NCBI GenBank assembly: GCA_965365465.1
Contig: CBDUBU010000036.1
Coordinates: 1 to 20,057, forward strand
Direction of reading: 5' to 3'
Source: CBDUBU01 sp965365465
GTDB taxonomy: Bacteria > Bacteroidota > Rhodothermia > Rhodothermales > DASSAV01
Length of the DNA stretch: 20,057 bases
This document shows, in pieces, positions 7,504-14,696 of the stretch. How positions within the stretch are numbered: position 1 is the stretch's first letter; every line of letters begins with the position of its first letter. The notes under the pieces are model-generated. The model was not told where the DNA came from. It saw only the letters and a program-made list of their open reading frames with translations, and did no database searches. Both the position numbers and the translations under genes were made by a program.

Positions 7504-8013
7504 ATGACGCATTTACTGAAAAGCTTCTCAATGCACTCCTGTGCGCCTGCCTGTTGGCTGGCCGTATGCCTCCTTGCCGGGTGTGTGTCTGAAACCGGGA
7601 ATCCTCTACCGCCTCCTCCGGAACCTGAGCCGCTTTATTTCGAGACGTTGGGGCGAGGGATTTCGGCCTCTCTCTCCGACACAACCCAGATAGTCATCCG
7701 TGACGCTACAGAGTGGGCCGGGTTCAGCCCTCTCCTGCATACACGGCTGCCGATGAAAAAAGTGGATTTCTCTCAGGTAATCGTTCTGCTTGCGGCGGTT
7801 CCTGCGCCGTCGAGCGGCTATGCCGTTACCTTTGAGTCGGTCGAGCTGAGCGCAGACAGCATTCTTGCACGTTACGTGCTGATGCAGCCCGGAGAAGACT
7901 GCATGACGGCGAATGCACAAACAGTACCGTTTGAAGCAGTCATCGTGCGTCGTGCGGAAGGTCCTGTCCATTTCGAACGCCTGCGCGAAGACGTTCCCTG
8001 CTCCCTACCCTGA
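7504..8013 (+). CDS. PrcB-domain lipoprotein
   Basis: A 169-residue exported lipoprotein. The N-terminus has a hydrophobic segment ending in the lipobox LAGC, with the lipidated cysteine at residue 27, followed by a Pro-rich spacer (about 33-42). From about residue 75 it follows the PrcB C-terminal domain pattern: DFSQVIVLLAAVPAPSSGYAV, then paired strands up to VPFEAVIVRR. PrcB was described as a partner of the PrcA protease in Treponema; most relatives are stand-alone envelope proteins of unknown role, and no protease gene is adjacent here. The ATG at 7504 is used; a second ATG at 7531 would also leave a workable signal. The domain call rests on pattern recognition and is moderate. Confidence 0.7.
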   Translation: MTHLLKSFSMHSCAPACWLAVCLLAGCVSETGNPLPPPPEPEPLYFETLGRGISASLSDTTQIVIRDATEWAGFSPLLHTRLPMKKVDFSQVIVLLAAVPAPSSGYAVTFESVELSADSILARYVLMQPGEDCMTANAQTVPFEAVIVRRAEGPVHFERLREDVPCSLP

Positions 8014-8055
8014 GAAGCTATCTCATTGTCTTGTGGTAGTCATTGATTTCCTGTG

Positions 8056-8084
8056 TTGTATCTTTAAGACAGGATTTCTATAAA
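8056..8084 (+). promoter_or_regulatory. Possible sigma-70-type promoter of the serine hydrolase gene
   Basis: TTGTAT (8056-8061) and TATAAA (8079-8084) are separated by 17 nt. The -10 box matches five of six consensus bases, the -35 box three of six. The start codon is about 84 nt downstream. Confidence 0.28.
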
Positions 8085-8167
8085 GCGTTCGCCCTGCACG
8101 AACGGACGCTCAGAAGCAGGCATTCCCGGAGAATCTCTTCCGCTGGTTACCTTTTGCCGGTACAGAT

Positions 8168-9697
8168 ATGAAAAGACTTTTACCGCTCGTCCTATTCCTG
8201 TGCGTTGGCGCTTATAGTCCTCCGCCGGATACTTCCTTCAGCCTTCCGCGCAGCAGCCCTGAAAGTCAGGGTGTCTCATCAGCGGCTGTTCTTGCGTTCA
8301 TTGAGGCGACCGATAAAGAAGTCGATACGATGAACAGCTTCATGCTGGTGCGACATGGAAAGGTCGTGGCCGAAGGCTGGTGGTCGCCGTACGATGCGGA
8401 AAGTCCTCATATGCTGTATTCTCTGAGCAAGAGCTTCACCTCTACTGCCGTCGGAATGGCGGTCGCGGAAGGGAAACTAAGCATCAATGATCCGGTGCTG
8501 AATTTCTTTCCGGAAGATGCGCCGCCGGATCCGGATGGCAACCTGAAGGCAATGCGCGTCCATGACTTGTTGCGTATGTCTGCCGGGCATCAGGTAGAAG
8601 CCTCGCTGATGGGCAGCGAGTCGTGGACCAGAACGTTCCTGGCGCATCCCGTTCCTTTCAAACCGGGCACGCATTTCCAGTACAATACGCCCGCTACGTA
8701 TATGCTGTCGGCGATTGTGCAGAAGGCGACAGGGGAAACGGTGCTCGACTATCTGCGCCCCCGGCTGTTCGAGCCATTGGGCATCGAGAACCCTACCTGG
8801 GGCGCTAGCCCGCAGGGCGTTACGCTGGGCGGATACGGGTTGAATGTGCGCACCGAGGACATCGCCCGCTTTGGACAACTCTACCTTCAGAAAGGAGTCT
8901 GGAAGGGAGTGCGGCTGCTGCCGGAGTCCTGGGTCGAGGCTGCTACTTCGCTCCAGACCTCGAACGGCAGTAACCCCGACAGCGATTGGGATCAGGGGTA
9001 TGGCTACCAGTTCTGGCGCTCCCAGAACGGCGCGTATCGCGGGGATGGCGCCTTCGGGCAGTACTGCATTGTCATGCCGGAGCAAGATGCTGTGATCGCC
9101 ATCACCAGCGGCGTGCGCAATATGCAGGCCGTGCTCGACCTCGTATGGGAAAAGCTCCTTCCTGCCATGATGGCGACTCCACTGCCTGAAAACCAGGAAG
9201 CCAACCGGCAATTGGCAACAAAGCTCTCCGGGTTAAAGGTCAAACCTGTAGCCGGTGAGCCGTCTGCTCCGCTCGCAACTGCTGTTTCGGGTAAATGGTA
9301 TGATTTTCCGGAGAACGAACGCGGGATTGTGGCCCTGAAACTTGAATTCAGCGCTGGCGAGCCGGCGTTGGTGGTAAGTACTTCCCACGGGGAGAAGCGC
9401 ATTGCTATTGGAGAAGGCTCCTGGAGTAAGGGACGCACCTCCTTCGTCAATGGTCTGGATGAGCGCTTGCTGATACTGGCCGAACATCCGTTAGTGGCGC
9501 CGGCTGAACATCCGGTTGCCGCAAGCGGAGCGTGGACTGCCGACGACACCTATACCGTCAAGCTTTGCCTCTACGAAACGCCTTTTTACACCACCTTGTC
9601 CTTTCGCTTCGACGGTGATAAACTCTTGCTCGATGCCGAGCATAATGTCTCGTTTGGTCCAACAAAGCTGCCCCAATTGATCGGAGCAGTTCGGTGA
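8168..9697 (+). CDS. Exported serine hydrolase, beta-lactamase (class C/esterase) family
   Basis: A 509-residue protein with a hydrophobic N-terminal export signal (MKRLLPLVLFLCVGAYS). The beta-lactamase fold covers about residues 30-330. The nucleophile motif S-x-x-K is S85-L-S-K88 in YSLSKSF. The second motif is Y172 in FQYNTPATY, where the third position is T174 rather than the usual Asn. The third box (normally K/H-T/S/G-G) reads GAFGQY around 294-299. A C-terminal beta-rich domain of about 170 residues is attached. Family members include carboxylesterases, D-amino-acid peptidases and 6-aminohexanoate hydrolases; the altered motifs argue against a true beta-lactamase. It converges on the GH30 gene with only 3 bp between stop codons. 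Substrate not predictable. Confidence 0.85.
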   Translation: MKRLLPLVLFLCVGAYSPPPDTSFSLPRSSPESQGVSSAAVLAFIEATDKEVDTMNSFMLVRHGKVVAEGWWSPYDAESPHMLYSLSKSFTSTAVGMAVAEGKLSINDPVLNFFPEDAPPDPDGNLKAMRVHDLLRMSAGHQVEASLMGSESWTRTFLAHPVPFKPGTHFQYNTPATYMLSAIVQKATGETVLDYLRPRLFEPLGIENPTWGASPQGVTLGGYGLNVRTEDIARFGQLYLQKGVWKGVRLLPESWVEAATSLQTSNGSNPDSDWDQGYGYQFWRSQNGAYRGDGAFGQYCIVMPEQDAVIAITSGVRNMQAVLDLVWEKLLPAMMATPLPENQEANRQLATKLSGLKVKPVAGEPSAPLATAVSGKWYDFPENERGIVALKLEFSAGEPALVVSTSHGEKRIAIGEGSWSKGRTSFVNGLDERLLILAEHPLVAPAEHPVAASGAWTADDTYTVKLCLYETPFYTTLSFRFDGDKLLLDAEHNVSFGPTKLPQLIGAVR

Positions 9698-9700
9698 GAC

Positions 9701-11773
9701 CTACTTGAGCAGCACCAGCGTTTTCGAGTCCGTGAAGGAGCCTGCTTTGAGCGTATAAATGTACACACCGCCGGGTAAGTCGGAAGCCTGGAAGGGCGTT
9801 TCGTACGCGCCCGGGCTTTTTATTTCGTCAACGATGGTGACCAGAGATCTTCCCGTAACGTCGTAGACGGTCAGGAGTACATGGGACGTTTCGGCAAGCT
9901 CGTAGCGGATGGTGGTGGTGGGGTTAAACGGGTTCGGGTAGTTCTGGAAAAGCCGCGATGAACCGGGTAGTTCCGTGTCAGAATCTTCCACGGCGGTAGG
10001 CGTGAAACTTGTTGCGTAAAGCGTCACGACGCTGTAGCCGGGCGCCACGACGCCGGCTGTTCCATTCTGAACCTGCACCTTCGAGTTTTGCCAGTAGCTT
10101 CCCTCGCTGGAGGTGTAGGCATCAAAAGACGACGCTCCCGGCGCTTCGACGGCAACTGCCTGAGCGTCCGGAGACGTGTTGATGAGGACGACTGTGAGGG
10201 CAGCGTCTTCATCGTGAACGTAAGCGCTGGCTTTCAGGTAATCAGAGCCGGTCACAGCGGCGGCAACCCGGACTGCATTAGGCCGAATATAGCGGAAAAA
10301 GTGCTTGGCTGCTACATACTTTGGAGCCGTTGCCCCCTTGGTCTGGTTTGTCAGCGCAGACGGCGTAACGCTGCCGTCGTCTGCCCTTTCGGCAAAGGTC
10401 CAGTAGAGCCAGGCGCTCTGTTGGCCGGTGGTAAGCGCTTGGTGAAGCTTCAGGGCAATGCTCCAGCCTCCGTCGTTCGGAAATCCACTCGCGGGTGCAA
10501 GCCATGCATCTTGTTCGCCGGAGGTTTCAGTCATCCACGATTTTTTGCCATAGCTGCTGAAGCCTTTCACCTCAGCCGGGATTCCTGCAGCAGGGCTGTT
10601 CTGCCACCCATTCGCCCACCAATCCCACAGCGTCGGGTCGGAACCAGCCGAACTTACGCCGTCGTTGGCGTACCCGTGGATGGCGAAAAAGTCAACGGCT
10701 TCTGCCGCTTCCGGGTCTGCGGAGATATTTTGCAAGTATTGGAGATTTTTGTGGGTCGGGTTGTCGTTGCCTCCGTACTGCCACATACCATATGCGTTGC
10801 CTCCGAGCAGATCTTCCGGCCCCATGAGCCGGATGTTCTCCAGGTCCGGGTATTTGTCGAACTCTTCGCGGACCACTTTCAGGGCAGCAATGTATTGAGA
10901 AGAAAGGGGATAAGTCGTGCTGTTGTAAAACTCCTCGAAGTTAAGTTCATTCTGGATGCTGATGGCATAGAACTGCGCCTTATAGGTGTTCTGAAAGCCG
11001 CGCACATAGGCGGCAGTGCTGCGAGCAAATTGCGTCAGGGCGCTGGTAGGGCCGCTGCCGCCCAATGCCGTGTCGTTGAAGACTTCAAGCGGTGTGCCCG
11101 ACACATCGAGCTTGCCGCCTGCGAAGTTGCCGCCCCAGATGAACGGCCACGCCACGCCCTGCACCGGGCCGGGCCACCAGTTCTGGCCGTACGTATTGCC
11201 CGATGAAACCTTGAGCCAGGGAGCAGGCGACCACAGCGACCCGATCAACTTGAAGTCGCCCAGTTGTTCCATACGATCCAGCCCTGCCTTGATGGCGCCG
11301 TTGGTCGGATACGTGAAGTATTTAACATTTGCATCAATATCTGGCCCCATTACGGCAATAGGGGCGCTTTCACCGCCGAACAAGCGAGAATAATCCTCCG
11401 GTCCGGTATACGTACGGACGCGGTTGCCCTCCGGGCCATTCGGATTGTCCGGGTCTTCGATGTTCAAGGGGCTGTCTACCCCGGACCCCATAAACCACGG
11501 AGAAACGTAGCTGAAATCAGAATAGGGGGAGACGAACTGTGGTGTAAGGTCTACGCGGTAGATAGAGGCCCCCAGGTCATCGTAGTAAAGCTGTTGCCAC
11601 CACGTTGCATTTCTCGCCGCATCCCCCTGATGTGTGCCGAAACCGTCGATGATCTGGCGTCGCCCGGAAGGAGTTGTGTCAATGGCAACCGTCTGAGCCG
11701 CTCCGGGATTTGCTCCGAGCAGGAGCATGGCGCCGAGAACAGCGGCGGTCCAACAGGTGTGGTGGTTCTTCAT
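9701..11773 (-). CDS. Secreted GH30-family glycosidase with type IX secretion sorting domain
   Basis: A 690-residue protein: signal peptide (about 1-26), (beta/alpha)8 catalytic domain (about 28-500), a beta-sandwich typical of GH30 (about 500-590), a linker, and a C-terminal sorting domain (605-690) with FQNYPNPFNPTT, a YDVTGR block, LPGGVYIYTLKAG and a terminal KTLVLLK. The candidate acid/base is E276 in SIQNEL and the nucleophile E416 in WMTETSG; GFG near 44-46 and SPAPW near 182-186 also fit the family. GH30 members cleave beta-1,4-xylan, beta-1,6-galactan or beta-1,6-glucan and glucosylceramide; which one applies cannot be read from sequence alone. The sorting domain directs outer-membrane translocation and surface attachment or release. 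Antisense open frames in it are shadows. The start has no Shine-Dalgarno match. Confidence 0.88.
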   Translation of the reverse strand: MKNHHTCWTAAVLGAMLLLGANPGAAQTVAIDTTPSGRRQIIDGFGTHQGDAARNATWWQQLYYDDLGASIYRVDLTPQFVSPYSDFSYVSPWFMGSGVDSPLNIEDPDNPNGPEGNRVRTYTGPEDYSRLFGGESAPIAVMGPDIDANVKYFTYPTNGAIKAGLDRMEQLGDFKLIGSLWSPAPWLKVSSGNTYGQNWWPGPVQGVAWPFIWGGNFAGGKLDVSGTPLEVFNDTALGGSGPTSALTQFARSTAAYVRGFQNTYKAQFYAISIQNELNFEEFYNSTTYPLSSQYIAALKVVREEFDKYPDLENIRLMGPEDLLGGNAYGMWQYGGNDNPTHKNLQYLQNISADPEAAEAVDFFAIHGYANDGVSSAGSDPTLWDWWANGWQNSPAAGIPAEVKGFSSYGKKSWMTETSGEQDAWLAPASGFPNDGGWSIALKLHQALTTGQQSAWLYWTFAERADDGSVTPSALTNQTKGATAPKYVAAKHFFRYIRPNAVRVAAAVTGSDYLKASAYVHDEDAALTVVLINTSPDAQAVAVEAPGASSFDAYTSSEGSYWQNSKVQVQNGTAGVVAPGYSVVTLYATSFTPTAVEDSDTELPGSSRLFQNYPNPFNPTTTIRYELAETSHVLLTVYDVTGRSLVTIVDEIKSPGAYETPFQASDLPGGVYIYTLKAGSFTDSKTLVLLK

Positions 11774-12216
11774 CTTGAGATTCTGGTCTGGATTCCGAAA
11801 TAGATTGTGGAAGCGCTGCGAGTGTGCAGATCTTGACGCCGTACCGGTTCACCAGCGCAGGCGTGTTTGCTCCACGTGGTCGGGAAGCTCCGCTTTTGTG
11901 GCGTGGAGTGAAGCACTTGCCTGCGCCTCCGTGTGTAAGACACCCCGGAATCCGAATCTTCCTACAGGAACGCTGGTATTTTTGTGCTCCGCACAAGGTA
12001 AGGCAGGAGAGATTTGTCGTTGCGCATCCTTCCAGAGAACAGCAGTCTGCCGGCATTGAGAGATTGGGTAGAGGCGCGGTTCGTGTGAGCACTTCCGGCA
12101 GGACCATAGCATTACGCGCTTATTACGTGCTCCGGGAAAACCATACCCGATCACACAGGTAAAACTTGGATAGCAGCGGTGATTCACCCGGAGATCTCTC
12201 CAAGCGAAGTGAGGCA
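11774..12216. other. 443-bp intergenic region upstream of the GH30 gene
   Basis: No convincing gene: the open frames on both strands (up to 142 codons, including one overlapping the GH30 start) are rich in Arg, Cys, Ser and His and lack any recognisable pattern. The region must hold the GH30 promoter (minus strand). It contains the 72-nt inverted repeat at 11855-11926, described separately. The right part (11930-12216) shows nothing else I can support. Confidence 0.5.
11855..11926. repeat. 72-nt imperfect inverted repeat, three-tier hairpin
   Basis: GCGCAGGC (11855-11862) pairs with GCCTGCGC (11919-11926), and CTCCACG (11870-11876) pairs with CGTGGAG (11902-11908). Between these tiers GTG (11863-11865) can pair with CAC (11914-11916), leaving a two-base bulge. 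The top loop can form AAGC-TCC-GCTT (11885-11895). There is no T-run on either side, so it is not an ordinary terminator. It lies 82 bp upstream of the GH30 start codon and could be in its leader RNA, or be a dispersed palindromic element. No second copy is present in the window. Confidence 0.6.
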
Positions 12217-12447
12217 ATGCCTGCAAGTACATTACGCACCAACACCCTGATGCAGATCATCCGGGCTGAGTACCAGGAACGATTTGCAGACGAGCCTGCG
12301 CGAGAGGAAGTGGAAGCGTTTGTGCGCCAAGCTTTTCACGCTCGCAACATTGAGGCAACACCTGCCCTTGTAACGCAGACCACAGCGCACTTGATGGGTG
12401 TGGTAGACGAGGGGCAGATTGCCGGGAAGAATATCCGGCATTGCTAA
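12217..12447 (+). CDS. Small hypothetical protein, 76 residues
   Basis: Not recognised. The frame gives a 76-residue, mostly helical, charged protein without signal peptide. The stretch from about residue 12 to 60 (LMQIIRAEYQERFADEPAREE onward to HLMGVVDEGQ) has the helix periodicity and composition of real protein. It ends abruptly at GKNIRHC. ATG at 12217 is preceded by GAGG only 2 nt away, too close for good use; an ATG at 12250 or a TTG at 12166 are alternatives. It may be a small gene or the stump of a longer one. It converges on the lipocalin-like lipoprotein gene. Confidence 0.4.
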   Translation: MPASTLRTNTLMQIIRAEYQERFADEPAREEVEAFVRQAFHARNIEATPALVTQTTAHLMGVVDEGQIAGKNIRHC

Positions 12448-12452
12448 CGCTT

Positions 12453-12481
12453 CGGCTTGCTTTAGCCCACCGATCAAGCCG
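12453..12481. terminator. Weak hairpin between convergent genes
   Basis: CGGCTTG (12453-12459) and CAAGCCG (12475-12481) form a perfect 7-bp stem with a 15-nt loop, between the stops of two convergent genes. No T-run follows on either strand, so termination activity is uncertain. Confidence 0.25.
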
Positions 12482-12526
12482 CGTTGCAGCAAGTGCGTTC
12501 CAAAGTCGGGAATATTGCGGCCTGCC

Positions 12527-12967
12527 TTACCGCACCCGCCGCCATACCTCATCGTAGCGAACGTTGCCCAGGCCGCCTCTGTGCAACCACCTGTCGTTTT
12601 CAACCTGACACTCAAAGGTGTAGACATTGCCGATATTCCCGGGATCAGCGCTGTAATCTACGATTTCCTTGTACGTGTTTCCGTCCAACTCGTAGTGGCC
12701 GCCCTGCGAGAAAAGGAAGCTGTCAGCGCTCTGCCGGATGAACATCCAGTGGGTATCGTTAAGGATCTTGAGCGTAGGCTGCTCGGTTTCGTCGTATTCG
12801 ACGGTGCTGTCAGCCGTAGTTACCTGCATCGATACCATCTCCCAGGAGCCGACCAGGTCGCAATCCTCGCCGGTATTTGCAGCGCTTGAATTGTCTCCGT
12901 CGTTGCCTCCGCAAGCGGCAGAAAAGCCGAGCATGGCGACGGTTAAGAGTATAGTAATCGTTCTCAT
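12527..12967 (-). CDS. Lipocalin-like exported lipoprotein
   Basis: A 146-residue lipoprotein. The signal MRTITILLTVAMLGFSAAC ends in a lipobox with cysteine 19, followed by GGNDGDN, an acidic spacer. From about residue 34 it follows a small lipocalin-like pattern: CDLVGSWEMVSM, then a strand with K-I-x-x-D-T-H-W-M-F-I, GGHYELDGNTYKEIVDY, and a C-terminal RYDEVWRRVR. Proteins with this G-x-W ... T-H-W ... G-G-x-Y ... Y-x-E ... E-x-W-x-R pattern are common in Bacteroidota as secreted proteins of unknown ligand. The start at 12967 is fixed by a GGAGG site 5 nt upstream and by the signal peptide; a longer frame to 13150 is rejected. It lies between an unknown gene and the signalling operon and has no clear partner. 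Confidence 0.78.
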   Translation of the reverse strand: MRTITILLTVAMLGFSAACGGNDGDNSSAANTGEDCDLVGSWEMVSMQVTTADSTVEYDETEQPTLKILNDTHWMFIRQSADSFLFSQGGHYELDGNTYKEIVDYSADPGNIGNVYTFECQVENDRWLHRGGLGNVRYDEVWRRVR

Positions 12968-12972
12968 AGCGG

Positions 12973-12977
12973 CCTCC
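12973..12977 (-). promoter_or_regulatory. Ribosome binding site deciding the lipoprotein start
   Basis: The minus strand reads GGAGG, 5 nt before the ATG at 12967. It removes the 61-residue extension predicted by the longest open frame. Confidence 0.7.
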
Positions 12978-13178
12978 AGGAAAGTTAGGGTTGCTGAGGC
13001 GTCAGATCTGCATACTGTCCAAAGAACGGATCCTTTATTTTTTGACGATACCACAATTGTACGGTTCCGTAGCGTCCGAAACAACAAAAATCGTGGTGAG
13101 GCAGGTTTACAGCTATTTTGTTTGGCCCGGATAGAGGACGGCGAGGGCAAGGTGCGTCTGCAAGAAGGCTAGTAAAAG

Positions 13179-13234
13179 GCATTTGCTGAGCTTGCATTGC
13201 AAATGCGCAACCTCACTGCACGTTTTCGTATAAT
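13179..13234 (+). promoter_or_regulatory. Candidate promoter and operator of the signalling operon
   Basis: A perfect TATAAT lies at 13229-13234. No TTGACA-like box is found 16-18 nt upstream. Instead an inverted repeat, GCATTTGC (13179-13186) and GCAAATGC (13199-13206) with a 12-nt spacer, is centred about 40 nt before the -10 box. This arrangement suits a dimeric activator replacing the -35 contact, or a repressor site. The gene start is 48 nt downstream of the -10 box. Confidence 0.4.
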
Positions 13235-13281
13235 AACTTTTACAGAACAGGCCTATCAACAGAGGGAGGGGCGCTGATCCC

Positions 13282-13683
13282 ATGGTTAAAGTGCTGGTTG
13301 TGGACGATGAACGTGACGTGGAACTGCTCTTCCTGCAACGGTTCCGGAGTGAGATACGCTCGGGAGAACTGGAGCTTGCCTTTGCTTTCAGCGGCGAAGA
13401 AGCACTCGGCTACCTGGCTCATCATGGAACGGACGTGGTGTTGGTGCTTTCCGACATTAACATGCCTGGGATGACGGGGCTGGAGTTGCTGAAGCGAATC
13501 AAAGCGATGCCGCCGCCTCCCAGCGCTCCTCCACCGGTCTGCATGATGACGGCTTACGGTAATGACGACCACCAGCGTAAGGCGGAAGAATACGGCAGCG
13601 ATGGCTATCTGGTTAAACCCGTTGATTTCAGCGCCCTCAAGCAGCAAATCCGCGCTTTCGTTCTCCGAGCCGCAACGTCATAA
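13282..13683 (+). CDS. Stand-alone response regulator receiver protein (CheY-like)
   Basis: A 133-residue single receiver domain. The acidic pocket is D8/D9 in VVDDE, the phosphoacceptor D58 is in LSDINMPGM, the switch Thr is T90 in MMTAYG, and the conserved Lys is K112 in LVKPVDF. There is no output domain. A Pro-rich insertion (about residues 77-85) sits in the alpha3-beta4 connection. A GGGAGGGG site lies about 12 nt upstream of the ATG, slightly far. The kinase gene starts 2 nt after its stop, so translation is likely coupled. Its receiver resembles that of the third gene (shared QRFR, RS-x-x-LE, DINMP), suggesting duplication. It may serve as an input receiver or phosphate shuttle for the adjacent kinase. 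Confidence 0.92.
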   Translation: MVKVLVVDDERDVELLFLQRFRSEIRSGELELAFAFSGEEALGYLAHHGTDVVLVLSDINMPGMTGLELLKRIKAMPPPPSAPPPVCMMTAYGNDDHQRKAEEYGSDGYLVKPVDFSALKQQIRAFVLRAATS

Positions 13684-13685
13684 AC

Positions 13686-14645
13686 ATGCCTACGCCTCAG
13701 AAACCAGATCCTGTCGGGGGGCCGTCCGCAAGCCGCGAGACTGAGCCTGCTCCAGCGCAGGATGCCGCAACCCTCCTTGCCGAACAAACTGCGGAACTGA
13801 AGCATCTGCGGGAAAAGTTAAAGCAGACGCAGGCGCAACTTTTGCAGCAGGAGAAACTGGCTGGCCTGGGCGCTCTTGCCGCAGGCATCGTCCACGAGAT
13901 CAAAAACCCACTCAACTTCGTCAATAACTTCGCGCAGCTTTCCGTTGAACTGGCGCAGGAGTTGCAACGTGAACTGGCTTCAAACCCCGATGCCTGTCCT
14001 GCCGGTGTGGAAGACCTGGTCGCAGACCTGGCAATGAATGCGGAAAGGATCCACGAGCACGGCAGGCGGGCTGACCGCATCGTGAAATCCATGCTGGAAC
14101 ATGCGCGGGCGCAGTCGAGGCAACAGGAGGCTGCCGACATCAATGCATTGGTCGAAGAGTACGCCGAACTTGCCTATCATGGGCAACGCGCTCATATACC
14201 TGAGTTGAACGTCAAGTTCGAACGCTCCCTTGACCCGCTCGCCGGGTCAGTCGATATAGTGTCACAGGAGATAGCCCGTGTCCTCCTGAATCTTTTTTCC
14301 AATGCATTCTATGCAGTTCAGCAAAAAGCACAAGCGGTTTCCGATGCTTCGGCAGCGTACCAACCCACGGTCTCTGTTGTTACAGAGCGACTGGGCGATG
14401 CGGTAGAGATCCGAATCACAGACAACGGTGGCGGAATACCGGAGGCTGTGGTTTCCCGTATCTTTGAGCCGTTTTTTACTACCAAGCCGCCAGAAGACGG
14501 CGCCGGGTTAGGGCTCTCGCTCTCGCATGAAATCGTGACAATGGGCCACGGAGGCAACCTTCTGGTCCAGAGCAAAGAAGGAGAGGGTACGACGTTCACG
14601 ATTCGCCTGCCCATCAAGCCTCCGGTTAAGGCTACGCCTGCCTGA
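13686..14645 (+). CDS. Soluble sensor histidine kinase
   Basis: A 319-residue cytoplasmic kinase. Residues 1-25 are Pro/Ala-rich and probably disordered; 28-57 form a coiled coil; the dimerisation/phosphoacceptor helix holds H70 in GIVHEIKNPLNFVNNF. The ATP-binding domain has the N box (LLNLFSNAFYAV), G1 (DNGGGIP), F box (FEPFFTTK) and G2 (GAGLGLSLS). There are no transmembrane helices and no PAS, GAF or other sensor domain, so the signal must come from a partner protein. The neighbouring receiver genes are the obvious phosphotransfer partners. The H-box type is the one common among bacterial kinases that pair with separate receiver proteins. Confidence 0.93.
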   Translation: MPTPQKPDPVGGPSASRETEPAPAQDAATLLAEQTAELKHLREKLKQTQAQLLQQEKLAGLGALAAGIVHEIKNPLNFVNNFAQLSVELAQELQRELASNPDACPAGVEDLVADLAMNAERIHEHGRRADRIVKSMLEHARAQSRQQEAADINALVEEYAELAYHGQRAHIPELNVKFERSLDPLAGSVDIVSQEIARVLLNLFSNAFYAVQQKAQAVSDASAAYQPTVSVVTERLGDAVEIRITDNGGGIPEAVVSRIFEPFFTTKPPEDGAGLGLSLSHEIVTMGHGGNLLVQSKEGEGTTFTIRLPIKPPVKATPA

Positions 14646-14696
14646 CCTGCCGGCCCCGCCGCCTGAACGTGCCCCCTACTTGTACGAAAGACGATT

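Larger units (their letters stand above)
12968..13281. other. 314-bp divergent intergenic region
   Basis: It separates the lipocalin-like lipoprotein (-) from the signalling operon (+). At the left end it holds the lipoprotein ribosome binding site, and at the right an inverted repeat and TATAAT box for the operon, both listed separately. Open frames that cross it on either strand have no recognisable content. Confidence 0.5.

Noticed and set aside
8011..8025. Hairpin TGAGA-N5-TCTCA after the PrcB-domain gene as a terminator
   Set aside because: Only five base pairs, AT-rich, and no clear T-run after it.
8477..9211. A 244-codon minus-strand open frame opposite the serine hydrolase
   Set aside because: Antisense shadow without domain or start signal.
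10088..11206. A 372-codon plus-strand open frame opposite the GH30 gene
   Set aside because: Antisense to the catalytic domain, Arg/Cys/Val-rich, no motif and no ribosome site.
11855..11926. The hairpin as an integron attC site
   Set aside because: No GTTRRRY/RYYYAAC core sites at the ends and no gene cassettes or integrase in the window.
11679..12162. Overlapping open frames on both strands in the GH30 upstream region
   Set aside because: Composition is random-like, they cross a hairpin structure, and one overlaps the GH30 signal peptide; no family resemblance.
12968..13150. 61-residue N-terminal extension of the lipocalin-like lipoprotein
   Set aside because: The GGAGG site and the lipoprotein signal peptide both place the start at 12967; the extension is Arg/Ser-rich and noncoding in character.
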